From Panax quinquefolius (taxonomy: Eukaryota; Streptophyta; Magnoliopsida; Apiales; Araliaceae): a stretch of DNA of 64,000 nt. Numbering within the stretch: position 1 is the first letter of the stretch; every line of letters begins with the position of its first letter. The notes below the pieces were generated by a model. The model saw only the letters and a program-made list of their open reading frames with translations, searched no databases and had not been told where the DNA came from. The position numbers and the translations under genes are program-made. Location of the stretch: positions 51,450,617 to 51,514,616 of the forward strand of contig CM035173.1 in the NCBI GenBank assembly GCA_020205615.1. Reading direction: 5' to 3'. Below are positions 48,771-60,314 of this stretch, piece after piece.

Positions 48771-48867
48771 GAGTGGGTGGTGGGGTGGGGTGGGGTGGGG
48801 TGGGCGGGTGAGGGGTGGATCTTTATTATTATTATAGTCGTAGTTGGGTCGGGTCGGGTCGGGTTGG
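48771..48867 (+). repeat. G-rich simple repeats
   Basis: (TGGGG)n-type repeat at 48771-48817 and (GGGTC)n at about 48845-48867. Both have runs of three or four G suited to quadruplex formation. Confidence 0.85.
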
Positions 48868-49278
48868 ATATTTATGGGTTTGGATAAGTACTTTATTTTT
48901 ATGGGTAGATATGTAAAAAATTATTAAAAGAATATTTCAACTAAAATTTGGTGCATATGTGGCATTGCCATATCACACTTCAGTTAAAAAATTAACCTCA
49001 TTGGCAGAAATTCAAATTTTTATAAGAAAATTAAAGTTCAATGAATTGATTGTAAGAAAAAAAAAAATTTAATGACCCAATTATAAATTACCATAAAATA
49101 AAATGATCAAAAAAACATTTATCCCCCGTAAAGGCCATAAGTTCATAATATGAATGAGGAAGGATAAATTTTCTTGTACGCGCAATCAAGCGGCAAGTGG
49201 TAATCCGGTTGACTTATTTACTCCCTGCTGTCCCATATACCTATTGAAACCATATACCTATTGAAATATTTATATTTA

Positions 49279-49283
<5 letters not shown>

Positions 49284-49318
<35 letters not shown>
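49284..49318. repeat. (TA)n microsatellite
   Basis: About 17 TA units followed by a T run. Confidence 0.95.
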
Positions 49319-49321
<3 letters not shown>

Positions 49322-51929
49322 TTTTAAAAATCATTTGATTTTTTAATTGATTCCTATAAAGTGCGTGGCTAAGAATGTTAGAATAATAGGACAAATTAGA
49401 ACATTTATGTCTAAATTATTAAAATAAATAAGAGTGTTTGATGTATTTGTCTAGTAAACTTTTTATAATTATGAATAAATAAGGATATTTAGGTCTAATT
49501 TACAAAAATATGATGGGTATTTTTGTCAATAAACGTGATAATCTAATATTACAACCTATTTTTTGATCATCCGGATACCCACAACTTCATATGAAAATCT
49601 TATCACTTTTAGTCTTTATCAAGTATGTGATTATCGAAAATATAAAATTACCATTATAACAAGCACAATTTATTAGAATGATTGACTTACATTATCAAAT
49701 ATTTAAAATGATCATTTTAAAATGACACGTATAAAATTTCCCCTAAGATAATCTCAGTATACTACAATTTATGGATGGCTTACATTATCAAATATTTAAA
49801 ATGATTATTTTGTGACACTAAGTGTTTCTCCTTGTTAAGCAAACATAAAAACAGTTATAAAAAAGATTATTGTTTCGTTATAAAAGCATTTTATAACAAA
49901 ATTAAATTGTGACTAACGTAAAAACTTAACTAATAAAATAAAATATCTCTCACATTCTATTTATTTATATATGATATTTACTCTTGACATAAATTTATCA
50001 TCATATCATATATAATAAGACTCAACTTTTATTGACTTTTTTATTTCATATTAAACTTTGCATATTTACGTATGCTTTCTAGCATAGTCCAACCAATTAA
50101 TGCTATGATAAAGAAATGGTTTCTGCTATTCAATCCAATCATAAATTGTTTCCAATCAAGCAAAGTCAAGTACTTAAGTGACTAGCATCCTAATACAGAT
50201 CTGTGTTAGCACACATACTATTTCCTGGTAAACAACTAGGAAGTACCACAACATGAAATCTCCCCAAGATTACAAATGCTGCTTCATATGCGAGCAAACC
50301 CTAGGCCAATATTTGAGGAACCATGAACTAACAAAACTTGAGAAGGGGGATCCGTCCTGATTTTATACAACTTTCAACTTCAACTTTCTTTGTCAGTTAA
50401 ATTTAAATGCTCGGATCCCCAATCATACCTTTCTTTATACAAAAACAAGTCCAAGCCGTAACCAAATCTTGACAAGTTACCACCATTCCCTCTTCTCCTG
50501 AGTAAGTTTACTTCATAAAAATGTTAGGTACAAGTTCCACTCTGCTCTACAATTCCCTGCATATGCAATTTTCAGAATTTTAGTATTGTGGTATACCATC
50601 TGAAAATTACATGGGTCGTGTACTTCTCATGATGAAGCCTTTTATCAAACAGGAGGAAAAACAAAAACAAAAAAAACCAAAAAACTGCACCGAATATTAA
50701 TTGAAAGAAATAATATTATACGATTACTAAATTGCTCATGATGCAATAGTCACAACTATTATTTAAACAGGGGTAATACAGGCTTTTGTCACTTTCAATG
50801 ATCAATGCTCGGGATTACAGCAGTACAGCCACATCGATATTAATTTAAAGAAGCATTTGATGCTGAAAAACGTGGGAAAAGCAGTTATGGCAGTTATTTC
50901 ATCTGAAAAAAGGATAGAGAAACTGAAAGGGCAGGTCGCGGAATAGAAGAAGTTAATAGCAGTTATGGATCTCTTCTATAAAAGGGAGCTTACTTCTCTG
51001 ATCTACCCAAGCAACATCAACACAAACACAACAATTCACTCTATCAGTTCATGCTCTATTTTCTTAGAAGCAGGCTTTCTCCAGGTTTGGCTTATTTGTA
51101 ATCTTAGGTAGTTCTTTAGCATGGACAGCCTCTGGGATTTGTAGTTGTAATCGGGTTGCAACTTGGGTCAGACAATTTGTGCGTAACCTGAACCGTCCAC
51201 AATTTTGTGGTACTTAGCTAAGATTTTTTCACATTAAAAAAACCCCCATGAACTTTATCGTGCCAGACTTCAACTCTAGGCCTGCACAACTCAAGCCTTG
51301 TGTGGACTGAGATTGGGATGACCACTAAGCCTACCCAACCCACCCAAGTTGCACCCTAAGTTGTAATAGTCGCAGTTGTTTCGTGTATTTCTTAAAATGT
51401 AATTCTACTAAGAATTTCGCTTAGATTTTCACCAAACAACAATCTATTGGAATTTGCTTTATTTTACTTCTTTTAAAAGCCATATTTTGGAATCTAAGAA
51501 GTCCTCTACAGGGTAATGAACTTACTTTTCAATCGCCTGAATTTGTTAAATATTTATTTTAGAATATTCAATGTCGAAACAATCATTCAACATTAAAAAC
51601 TGATTATTAGTTTTTATGCCCGCAAACAAACAAAACATAATAAGCAAATATACACAAAACATGCACAGTACACTCCATCAACAACTTCAACTTTGTCGAG
51701 TTCTTTATTGAAAACTTTCAGCGAGATGAGCGAGAAGGAGGTTTCTAATTTTATGGAGGCGTATTTGTCTTTGACACGGGGAGATGTCAACAATTTTTGT
51801 CATCTAAACATTTCTTACAATCTAATATTCCAGACTGAGTTAGGTATAATTCAATTCGCTTGTATGCATATAGCTCCTATAGGAGGAGAAGTTTGGTATT
51901 AACTACAACTATAACTCTCTTCGCACATT

Positions 51930-52640
51930 AATCATCAATCCAAACAGTCTCAAAAAAAACCAGGGAACACCTCAAAGGCCTCAGTTGCGCGGCAATGGCA
52001 TCACAAAATATAACAGTATCGTCTGCAAAAAGAAGATGAGAAACCAACATCGATGCTCCCTTTAACCAACATGCTGAAAAGCCACGAACGAGGCCTACCA
52101 CAATAATCTAGTTTGAGCCTCCGTCACCAGCAAAAGTATTAGGGTGAAATTGGGTCCCCTAGCCTAGAACCTCTCAAACTCCCGAAGAAATCCGTTGATC
52201 ATCACTGATAATCTTCATAAAGAGATGCACGTTCTAATCTACCTCACCTACCTCGGCCCAACCCAACCCCCTTCCTCTCCAAAAAATACAGCAAGAATTC
52301 CCAACTTACATGGTACGCTTACTCAGTGTTTAGTTTACACATCACCACTGACACAGTAGACTGAATCCTGTCTTCCATGCACTCATTCGCTAATAAAGAG
52401 GCATCTAGGATATACCCTCTAAAATAAGCATTTTGCATACTTGACCCACCAGAACCACGACTCTACTCAACCTAATTGAGAGGGTCTTCGCGATAATCTT
52501 GTAATCCCAATAAGACTGACCAATTTGAAGTCTCAAGTAACTTCAGCTCCCCTTTCTTCATATCAGCACAATGAACGAGACATTTAAGCTCCTCCCAGTC
52601 CCAGTGCTATGAAAGGCATGCACAGTCACCATTATCAAAT
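51930..52640 (-). pseudogene. LINE reverse transcriptase remnant
   Basis: On the minus strand a block near 52055-51960 reads VSHLLFADDTVIFCDAIAAQ, the FADD catalytic motif of plant L1-type reverse transcriptase. Upstream, around 52190-52140, GDPISP is readable in another frame, and near 52520-52450 LVSLIG resembles the finger-domain motif RPISLIG. Frames shift several times and stops are frequent, so only a decayed fragment remains. The flanks show no poly(A) tail or duplication that I could identify. Confidence 0.7.
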
Positions 52641-53049
52641 CCCGCACAACCACCCAAAATCTTCTAAAAAAACCGACAATAGAACTATTTCCTCTTCTCC
52701 ATAGCCCGGAACTGCAAAGCATCTAATTTAGGTTGCAGCGGTTCTTTTCCTCGTACAAGGCCTCATAAAATTTCGCAATTTGAATTTGAAGGCCCGTTCC
52801 TAAAGGCCCCAACGAATTCCTAATTAGAATTAGGGGATCTTTTTGAATTAATTCTTTTATCAGTGATATTTTACATCATTGAATGGATCCATTCAAAAAC
52901 AATTGGATGATAACAAAATTATCAAGGATTGGCATTCCTTATTTCTATTCAACAATGTATGAATAGTTCCTTATCTCCCGTTGACATCGTCCCCTTCCGT
53001 AAACCATAATTTCTCCAGTATGATTGTTCCACAGGTGAGCATTATCCGG

Positions 53050-53200
53050 AGGAATTTTGTGTTCCCGTCCCTTTGTCATCCTCTGCTTATGAACCTATTA
53101 TCTGATTGCAGGAACCTTCTCCACTGTGATTGGCACGTGCAGGCAAAGTACATCTATAAGGAAACAAAGTACGCAGCACATGATAGTGCCAAATCTACTT
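53050..53200 (+). pseudogene. LINE-type RNase H remnant
   Basis: The plus-strand reading HPLLMNLLSDCRNLLHCDWH, then VQAKYIYKETKYAAHDSAK, resembles the C-terminal end of the RNase H domain in plant LINEs (pattern: DW.V...HIYRE.N..AD.LA). It is on the opposite strand to the reverse transcriptase remnant nearby, so it comes from another insertion or an inversion. The family's usual Asn and Asp near the end are replaced (KYAAHDS), so it is decayed. Confidence 0.55.
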
Positions 53201-53284
53201 GTAACCAGCTGTTTTGTAAGTTTTCATTTTACGCCTGTTAGTGTGAACAATAGTTTGGATCTAGATGTTTTGGGGATGGATACC

Positions 53285-53594
53285 TGTTGGAAATTTATGG
53301 AAGATGATAAATTATAAAAGAAGTGAAATATAACTTTGAAGAACACTTAAGAATACTTTAATTTCACTTGATTAAAATGATCCAAGTACAAGACTATTTA
53401 TAGGACTCATAGGACACTTCTAGATCCACAATAATAATTACTACATGACCACATTCATGTACATGAACCAAACCATTACATGTTCCAAGACAATTCAAAT
53501 ACATTCATGTACTTAGATATCATCAATTCATGTACTAATATTAATTAAGATATTTCTTGAATAATCTAGAATATATTTGGTTTAGTTGCTAACA
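53285..53594 (-). repeat. 3' LTR of the small Copia-type element
   Basis: 310 bp; on the minus strand it runs from TGTTAGCAACTAAACC to AAATTTCCAACA. Ends are TGTTRG and CYAACA. Confidence 0.9.
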
Positions 53595-53938
53595 AGGCCT
53601 CCCGTAAACCAAATTTATTCTTCATAATGTCGTAAAACATTTTGATCTTCCGATTCCTTCAAACGCAAGAAACTCTTTTGTCATCTCCATTGATGTATAT
53701 GACACAAATGCTTGAAGTTTCCATTTGTTCTTCTTGATCTTGCTTACTAGCTTCTCACATTTTACATGCTTGTATAATTTCTTCTCCATTTCACTATTTC
53801 TGAACTCATTTTGATCAAAATACTTCTCCATATTAACCCATTCAATACCTTCCACAACTTGAGTTTCTTTTTCTTGGTCTTACCATTTTCGACCTTTGGT
53901 TTTTCTGCTTCAACTTGGACTTTGTATATGATGTTTCT

Positions 53939-54610
53939 TTAGCGCTTTTGTGACTTGAACCTTTTGGCAACCTTCTTCCTTGTAAAAGTTCTGACAACAG
54001 CAGGATTAGATGATGTGACGTCCAATTGACTAGTAACTTCTGAGTGTGCACTCTTTTCTTCAACATCCTTATCCTCCAGCTCATTATTCAAATTTGTCAC
54101 ATTCTCTTCTTCCATCGCTTCACTCTCAGGTTCTTCTTTCTCAAAAGATGCTTTAATTATTGTGTCTTCAAATTCTTTATTTTCGACATGATCTATTTCC
54201 TTTTCTTCCCGACATATGTCTTCAAAGTCTTCATTTTTCTTTTCTTCTTTTTCTTCTTCTTCAACTTCATCAATTTCTTCTACAAGTTTCTCATCCTCTT
54301 CCAAAAACCAAGACTCTTTAGGTAACGATGAACCTTTATAATTCTTGCAAATCAATTCAAGCTCATTCCATAACTGAGATAGAGAATCAAAACTCGCAAC
54401 ACGCATCCAGACTTCTTCATGCATTACTCCTTGCAAAATCATCCTTGTTCTTTTTTCTTTCATTTCACGAACTTTTTCTGAAATACACTTTTTTGGATTT
54501 GCAATGACATCTTGCCATAAATTACATTCTCCAAGAAATACTCGAATCCTTATACTCCAAACATTGTCATTTGTGAACACTAATTTGGCACCAAACCTAG
54601 GAAACATCAT
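53939..54610 (-). CDS. Gag-like protein of the small Copia-type element
   Basis: An intact frame of 223 codons. Residues 1-100 (LVFTNDNVWSIRIRVFLGEC, LWQDVIANP, then RTRMILQGVMHEEVWMRVAS and QLWNELELICKNYKGSSL) match the layout of the Copia gag N-terminal domain (UBN2/DUF4219 type), in which the WS/W and LW motifs and a helix pair are typical. Residues 100-185 are strongly acidic, with long Glu runs, and the C-terminus is basic (RKKVAKRFKSQKR). No zinc knuckle is visible. Downstream the frame changes, and weaker open stretches at 54084-53842 and 53855-53622 may be parts of a longer original protein. I infer a structural or RNA-binding role. The 672 bp frame without a stop in a young element suggests recent function. 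Confidence 0.7.
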   Translation of the reverse strand: MMFPRFGAKLVFTNDNVWSIRIRVFLGECNLWQDVIANPKKCISEKVREMKEKRTRMILQGVMHEEVWMRVASFDSLSQLWNELELICKNYKGSSLPKESWFLEEDEKLVEEIDEVEEEEKEEKKNEDFEDICREEKEIDHVENKEFEDTIIKASFEKEEPESEAMEEENVTNLNNELEDKDVEEKSAHSEVTSQLDVTSSNPAVVRTFTRKKVAKRFKSQKR

Positions 54611-54867
54611 TTTTTTTTTATAATTTACCTCACCAAAAATGCTATCAATATGACAACTTTTGTGACGTACTTCAACTCACAAACTTCTTTTTCAAATTTC
54701 TTCTCAACTAGCACCTTTGCTAGATTGAAGTCCGGAACTCTAACGCGCACACTTTGCACTCGCCCAAATGAACACTTCATGACCACCTCTCTTGGGTCGC
54801 CTACCTTTACTTCACTTTGGTTTAACCTTCTCTAAACCTTCGAATTAACCTTAGCTTTGATACCACT

Positions 54868-55174
54868 TGTTGGAAATTTATGGAAGATGATAAATTATAA
54901 AAGTGAAATATAACTTTGAAGAACACTTAAGAATACTTTAATTTCACTTGATTAAAATGATCCAAGTACAAGACTATTTATAGAACTCATAGGACACTTC
55001 TAGATCCACAATAATAATTACTACATGACCACATTCATGTACATGAACCTAACCATTACATGTTCCAAGACAATTAAAATACATTCATGTACTTAGATAT
55101 CATCAATTCATGTACTAATATTAATTAAGATATTTCTTGAATAATCTAGAATATATTTGGTTTAGTTGCTAACA
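54868..55174 (-). repeat. 5' LTR of the small Copia-type element
   Basis: 307 bp, almost identical to 53285-53594, lacking three bases (AAG) near its outer-left part. Confidence 0.9.
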
Positions 55175-55424
55175 ATACCCCATGTTGTCTTGATAATATC
55201 TAACATACCTATATTATAAAGCAGGAGAAGGAATTGACATATTTTGATGTCAACATATTTTTGAAACCTTTAACTTTCCTTTTTATTCTCGAGTTGTTTT
55301 TAGTTTCTCATTTCTACTTTTCTCTCCACACTTTTATTTTTGTTATTTTAAATCACACGTAGTGTGTGCAGGATTACCATTATTTATAAATGATTTGCTC
55401 CATATTCAAAAGTGTAAGTGTGGG

Positions 55425-55508
55425 TGTGGGTGGGGGGGTGGGTGGGGGGTGGGGGTGGGGCGGGTGTGGGTGTGGGGGGAGGGGAGGGGAGGGGAGGGGA
55501 GGGAGGGT
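55425..55508 (+). repeat. G-rich tract (GGGTGT, GGGGA repeats)
   Basis: About 80 bases with almost no C: GGGTGTG-type units give way to (GGGGA)n. At least a dozen G runs of three or more are present on the plus strand. Confidence 0.9.
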
Positions 55509-55605
55509 GAACCAATTACATTATGGGATGCTCAACCTTACATTAATGCTACAATAGTTACAAAAATCAAATCTAATGGACCTCCAACTTAGGAAAAAAA
55601 ATAAA

Positions 55606-57103
55606 GGCTTAAATATAAATTACTACCCTAAACTATAAGTCATATTCCACTTCGGTGATCCACCTTTCAATTTTGTCAATTAGATGATTGAACTTTCAAT
55701 TTTTTCCACTTTGATTCAATTAAACTGTCATGTCACAATTTCTTGATGTGGCTTGAACATATGGCATCCCAATGCTGATGTGTAAAGAGAAGATTGATTT
55801 TATATTTAATTTAAATTATTTTACGAAATTACAAGGGCGAAAATGTAAAAAACCAAATAACTAGTTAAAAAAATATATATATATTATTCATGACCATCAT
55901 TAACACCTAAATTTAATTAATTAATTAATTTAAAAGTAACTTTAAAAATTGTTAGTACCCATTTTATCAAACAGATTACATACCTTCAGATCATCCTAAA
56001 GTTTCCTAGCCGCCACCCCTTCAGATCTACCAAACTTTCTCTTCAAACCACTCTCCTCAGCCACCCTATCGAAATCATCCTAAAGCTTCCTCGTCGGGCC
56101 GCGCTTAACGGATTCTCTCTCACCACCTTCGCTTTCTTCATCTTCACCCACCAAAATCCACCGCCTCCTCTTAATTGCCAATGGAGCAGGCAACGGCGAT
56201 GGAGACAACGACGCCTATGACGCTACCTTCAATGCAGCCTTGAAGGCGGAGGCGCGTGGAGTTTAGGCCGCCTATGGACTAGTAGGCTTCTTCACTCACA
56301 ACATCAATGAATTCGAGGACCGAATCGTGGATCGACCCGCTCATCATTCAAATTAACGTCGCTTGTAGATTCGAGATTGGTAGGTCAGTCAGTAGAATCT
56401 TTGATGTAAAATCCTAGATCGATTGTGCTTAGAAAATAGCTTACAAAAATCACAATTCCCGATTTAAAAAGGGAGAAAATAAATAAATGAGAAGATGAAG
56501 ACGAAGAAGCAGCAGCATATGTTTATTGTTTTGGTTTTGAGAATCTCTTACTTTTTATTTTGAATTTTTGAGATATATACATCATTTCCATATTTGATTC
56601 TGATTTTTGAAATGAATTATGTTATGTGGTTGTTGTTGCTATAATTTGTTGGGTGATCTTGAGAGGAGAAAATTAATGGGTTAAAATGGATTTGGGTGTG
56701 TAAAAATGGTATTGATGGTGGTGCGAGATAATGACGGTGGTGGGTGGTGGCTATGTGATGGTTTTGGTAATGATTTTCAATACATGTCCGTGCTGGTAGT
56801 TTCATCAATAAAAGGGTCCTACCCTTTTGATTTTTGTTTTTGTTTTTCCTTCTAATATGTATGTATGATTACTATTTTTCCTTTTTGAAAGTTTAAAATG
56901 ATAAAATTTAAGTGAAAATAATTTATTTTTTGACACATCAAAACTAATATGCCACATGTTTGTGCCACATCATCAATTTGTGACATGACAGTTCCAATTG
57001 AATCAAAGTGGAAAAAATTAAAATTCAATCATCTAATTGATAAAAGTGGATCACCGAAGTGGAATATGGCATATAGTTTAAGATAGTAATTTATATTTAA
57101 GCC
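55606..57103. mobile_element. Mutator-like element with long inverted repeats
   Basis: The ends are inverted copies of about 170 bp: the left starts GGCTTAAATATAAATTACTA and the right, read on the minus strand, starts identically. By eye roughly five in six positions match. A near-perfect 9 bp duplication (AAAAATAAA at 55597-55605, AAAAACAAA at 57104-57112) fits the Mutator superfamily. There is no transposase. The core at about 56000-56360 is distinctly richer in GC than its surroundings and looks like coding or leader sequence, so the element may be a gene-carrying (Pack-MULE type) non-autonomous copy. Confidence 0.75.
56000..56360 (+). pseudogene. GC-rich, possibly captured gene fragment
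   Basis: Within the Mutator-like element, the plus strand reads FVGPRLTDS-like then TKIHRLLLIANGAGNGDGD, DAYDATFNAALKAEARGV, a stop, and AAYGLVGFFTHNINEFEDRI. Codon-like composition and the frame kept on both sides of the stop suggest a former coding exon. I do not recognise the parent protein. A C/T-rich leader-like stretch (56040-56160) precedes it. Confidence 0.4.
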
Positions 57104-57237
57104 AAAAACAAATAATATGAAGCATTAATTTCAAATCCAGTAACAGAAGACAATAATAAGGACAAGAGACCATGCATGGGAAAGCATATTTTAATAACAA
57201 AACAAGTATAAAGGTACTCACTGTACATGTGACTGTT

Positions 57238-60200
57238 TTATCTACGTTGCAAAAGCTGCTGCCTTTGAGTTTCTAGTTCTTTTAAATTTTTATGAACAAC
57301 TTGAACTTTAGTCGAGATATGTTCATTATGGCCCTCAACATCTTTCATAAGAGAAAGAAGCTGCTCCCTATATGCTGCACTTAGCCGCTTCTTAAGACGC
57401 AGCTCCGCAGTAAGCTCCTGAATTCTCTTATCTCTTTCATCCTACAACGATCATCATGCAAACAGAAACACCATTTTAAGAAAACCAAAAGAGGATAAGG
57501 AAGTAAAGTAATAACGGGAACTAACATAGAGAGAGAGAACTTAAATTGGTTGTTAGTTACCTAAGTTATTAAAGAAGACAATAATTCCAGACATTGGTAC
57601 CATCAGACAACAAGAGAATGGTATGTACAGTACAAACTAAGAAAACAGTTCAGTTTCTCTATATACTTTCCCTTTCCTTCTTATTTATGGATAATCCTCT
57701 ATCAGCCTCTTTCATTCTTCCTTTCAATTATTCACCGAGTGTGTGCATAAGTTTATGTATATTTATACGTATACGTGTGTGTAGATATATATAAATCGAT
57801 CCTAGAGGAAAAAACGGCCGTGCAGACTAAATATTGGGCGTCCTATTTAAGTTTTATAGATTCTGCATATCGCCCTATTTACCTCATTAGTAAAATAGTA
57901 ACTAAACTGGGATTGGGAGGGGTTCCTAGATGAACAATTGACTGTGCTGACTAGAGATTAGGCAAACAAATACATTCAAGAATCAAATAGCATCTTATTA
58001 AGTTTAATTGATTATGCATGCCGCCCTATGTACCTAATCAGTAAGTAAAATCAACTGGAGGGACTAAAAATAATATTAATACAAACAAAAATACTTTGGA
58101 CCAAAATTACCAATCAAAAAAGTAATGTAACAAATAATCATAACAAGTAATAAGCAAATAAACTTGAAGCCCAGGCCCCATGCATCAAAGTCTTCCTTGA
58201 CATTTCCAGACTAGAAACTTTATGACGCCTCTACAGCTCTACCCTGGCATATATTGAAGGCAAAGCATTAAAGGAGCCGTAGAATTATTCAATCATTTAT
58301 TGTATAACATATAAAATTACTTGAAAAGAAAAAGGGAAAATAGGCTAAAATTAGCCACCTAGCTATGCCTGATGAAATAATATTGAGGAAACCAAATGCA
58401 AATACTCAGCTTGATGTTAAAACTTTTTAGTAAAAAAATGGATGTTTCTGAGTAATAATGTACGGTGGAATACTTACATATGTTGGACGTCGTTTGGGCA
58501 ATGCAACAGATAGGGAATGATTATGGTCCTGCACAAACTTTCTAACAACCCACCTTCCAGGTTTCTCTCTCTTCACTAGAATCATTGCTGTGCAACCTTC
58601 CCGCCGCCTGTCTCGCTTTTGAATTGAAACAGTCTCTGCTTTTTGATTATCAGAACTGCCTTTACATCCTAGTCCACGGGAAATAATTGATCCATCACGC
58701 TCTGATTTGCGGGACGATAGAACACGAGTAACAAATCCTACCCTTCCAGCATATTCATCATAAAATGTTCTCGCGGCTTCTTCTGATTCAAAAAGCATAC
58801 CCTCCTGTGGTTCTTGATTTATGTCAGATTCACATAAAGTCAATTCTATTCCTGCAGAAGTTTCTATTGCCCCAGTGCCATCAACGGATGGAGTTTGTGT
58901 ATCCACTGAAATAGAAGTTAAATATATGATCTCTAATTTGGAGAAAACAAAACCATTGAAAGAACAAAAATTGTATGAGAAAGTAATAGTCAAAAGTGTG
59001 CCTTCATTAACATAACTACCATTTTCAAATATAGTTTATAACATTAAAAAGGGAAATAAAAGTGAAAGTTACCAAGTTATTTGCACAAATGAGCTTCTTC
59101 AACCGTGCACACACAAACTGACTAGATAGAAAGGAATCACCGAATAATTTCCCAGCACCAAGTAAGAAAACAGTTAACACGTCTTTCTTAGTTTTAAAAT
59201 GGACGGAAAAGGATGGAAAAAGGGACAAAAAATGCAACTTTTCTACCAAATTCTCTTGTTTTTGAGTTTTTTAATGAACAAAAAGAAAAAAAAAAAGGAA
59301 GAAAAAGGTAGGACATAAAATAAAATTAGAAGAAAAAGAGAATACTAGGCACTTTTCTTGCCAAACTTTTTCATCTAAAAATGAATGTAAATAACATAAC
59401 CAAATCTTTTATAATCCCTGTTATACTCTCCATATATAAACACAACAAAAGTAATATAAGGGTCAAAATAGTACTCCAAATGTATGACTTAAGTTTTCTT
59501 TCCTTTTCCTTTATAAACTCAGTGACAAAATGAACGAAAAACTTATATATTCTTTTCTTATTTATCCTACTTTAAGATTTTCATTGTTTTATTTTCAGTA
59601 ACAAACTCAAGAACTAAGTGCAAAAGTCAGTAAAATATAGAGGACATTTTTGGAGCAAGAAAATATTTACAAAATTCTAAACTGAAAACTTCCTTCATCT
59701 CCAAAAAGGTCCCCATTTAAAATTATAAAAGAAAAATTACTTTAACAAGGATTGCAACTTACATAAAAACCTTTTCCTGGGAAATCCTATAAGGGAAACA
59801 CTCATAGTTTCAAACATAACAAATAATAAATGTTCTGCAATAAGAATTTGAGAACTTTTATCCTATTTAGTCAAATGAAACAATAAAAATTAGGTTTTTA
59901 AGATCACTGTTTCATTCATAATCAGATCCCCAATTTGGAATTCCTACACAATGTCAAAAGGGAAACAAACAATTGATTATAGAAAAAGCATCAACTGAGG
60001 TAAGCCCAAAGTTGCTATTGAGATTACTTATTTTTATTTCTTACATCTACCTATTTAATATCATGCAGCATTTTCTTCAGGTTTCAGCTTAAAAATGAAC
60101 TTTTTTCTATTTTCCCTGTCCCAAAATTTAGGAAATTTCAATTTCAGATAACATAAATGACCATTGATCAATGATTGTTGAATTTTAGGGCTTTTTAATT

Positions 60201-60243
60201 CAATGAAGATATACAATCAATATATCAATATATATATATAAAC

Positions 60244-60284
<41 letters not shown>

Positions 60285-60314
60285 AAGAGAAAGCAGTAAA
60301 ATTGAGGGCTTACT
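57238..60314 (-). CDS. Short FAR1-related (FRS-like) DNA-binding protein
   Basis: Minus-strand coding exons are 58905-58478 and 57441-57238 (stop TAA 57240-57238), joined by an intron with GTAAGT and TTGTAG ends. Exon 1, 60314 leftwards into a leader, would end in A before GTAAGCC; the next exon begins TG after TTTCAG, so the start ATG is probably split A/TG. The predicted product of about 210 residues begins MDTQTPSVDG. Residues 35-125 form a FAR1 DNA-binding domain: EGMLFESEEAARTFYDEYAG, VGFVTRVLSSRKSERDGSI, the zinc ligands in LGCKG and EGCTAMI, then WVVRKF and DHNHSL. The last exon is a predicted coiled coil (DERDKRIQELTAELRLKKRL, then LLSLMKDVEGHNEHI). There is no transposase-like or SWIM domain, as in the short Arabidopsis FAR1-family proteins of about 200 residues. 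It is derived from Mutator-type transposases; a role in light-related transcription is family inference only. Confidence 0.85.
58906..60313 (-). other. First intron of the FRS-like gene
   Basis: The intron runs from GTAAGCCC (60313) to TATTTCAG (58906) on the minus strand, about 1.4 kb. It is AT-rich, has no credible coding sequence and contains a (TA)n(GA)n microsatellite near its 5' end. Confidence 0.6.
60229..60287. repeat. (TA)n(GA)n microsatellite
   Basis: TA repeats followed on the plus strand by GA repeats, inside the predicted first intron of the FRS-like gene. It gives rise to spurious open frames on the minus strand. Confidence 0.9.

Larger units (their letters stand above)
48433..51930. 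other. Intergenic region without a supported gene
   Basis: AT-rich DNA with only short open frames. It includes two G-rich simple repeats, a (TA)n tract, and a direct repeat of about 33 bp (CTTACATTATCAAATATTTA, near 49686 and 49777). A promoter-like patch near 50980-51050 has CTATAAAAGGGAGC followed by an A/C-rich leader-like stretch, but no credible coding region follows. Confidence 0.6.
53285..55174 (-). mobile_element. Small young Copia-type element with one ORF
   Basis: The 1890 bp element has LTRs at 53285-53594 and 54868-55174 and a perfect ATACC duplication (53280-53284, 55175-55179). On the minus strand the primer site TGGTATCAAAGC (54865-54854) follows the 5' LTR (right), and a purine-rich ACGGGAGGCCT lies before the 3' LTR (left). 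The LTRs differ by about three substitutions and one 3 bp indel by eye, so insertion is recent. The interior has one long ORF and no reverse transcriptase, integrase or protease, so it needs a partner element. Confidence 0.9.

Noticed and set aside
50980..51110. Promoter-like patch with CTATAAAAGGG and a leader-like stretch
   Set aside because: No coding region follows; it could be a decayed LTR promoter but no second copy or LTR ends were found.
51693..51902. 69-codon plus-strand frame
   Set aside because: No recognisable motif, isolated in AT-rich intergenic DNA next to a LINE remnant on the other strand.
54044..54325. Plus-strand frame rich in Phe
   Set aside because: It is the reverse reading of the Glu-rich tract of the gag-like ORF on the minus strand.
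55362..55592. Plus-strand frame rich in Gly and Trp
   Set aside because: Product of the G-rich simple repeat.
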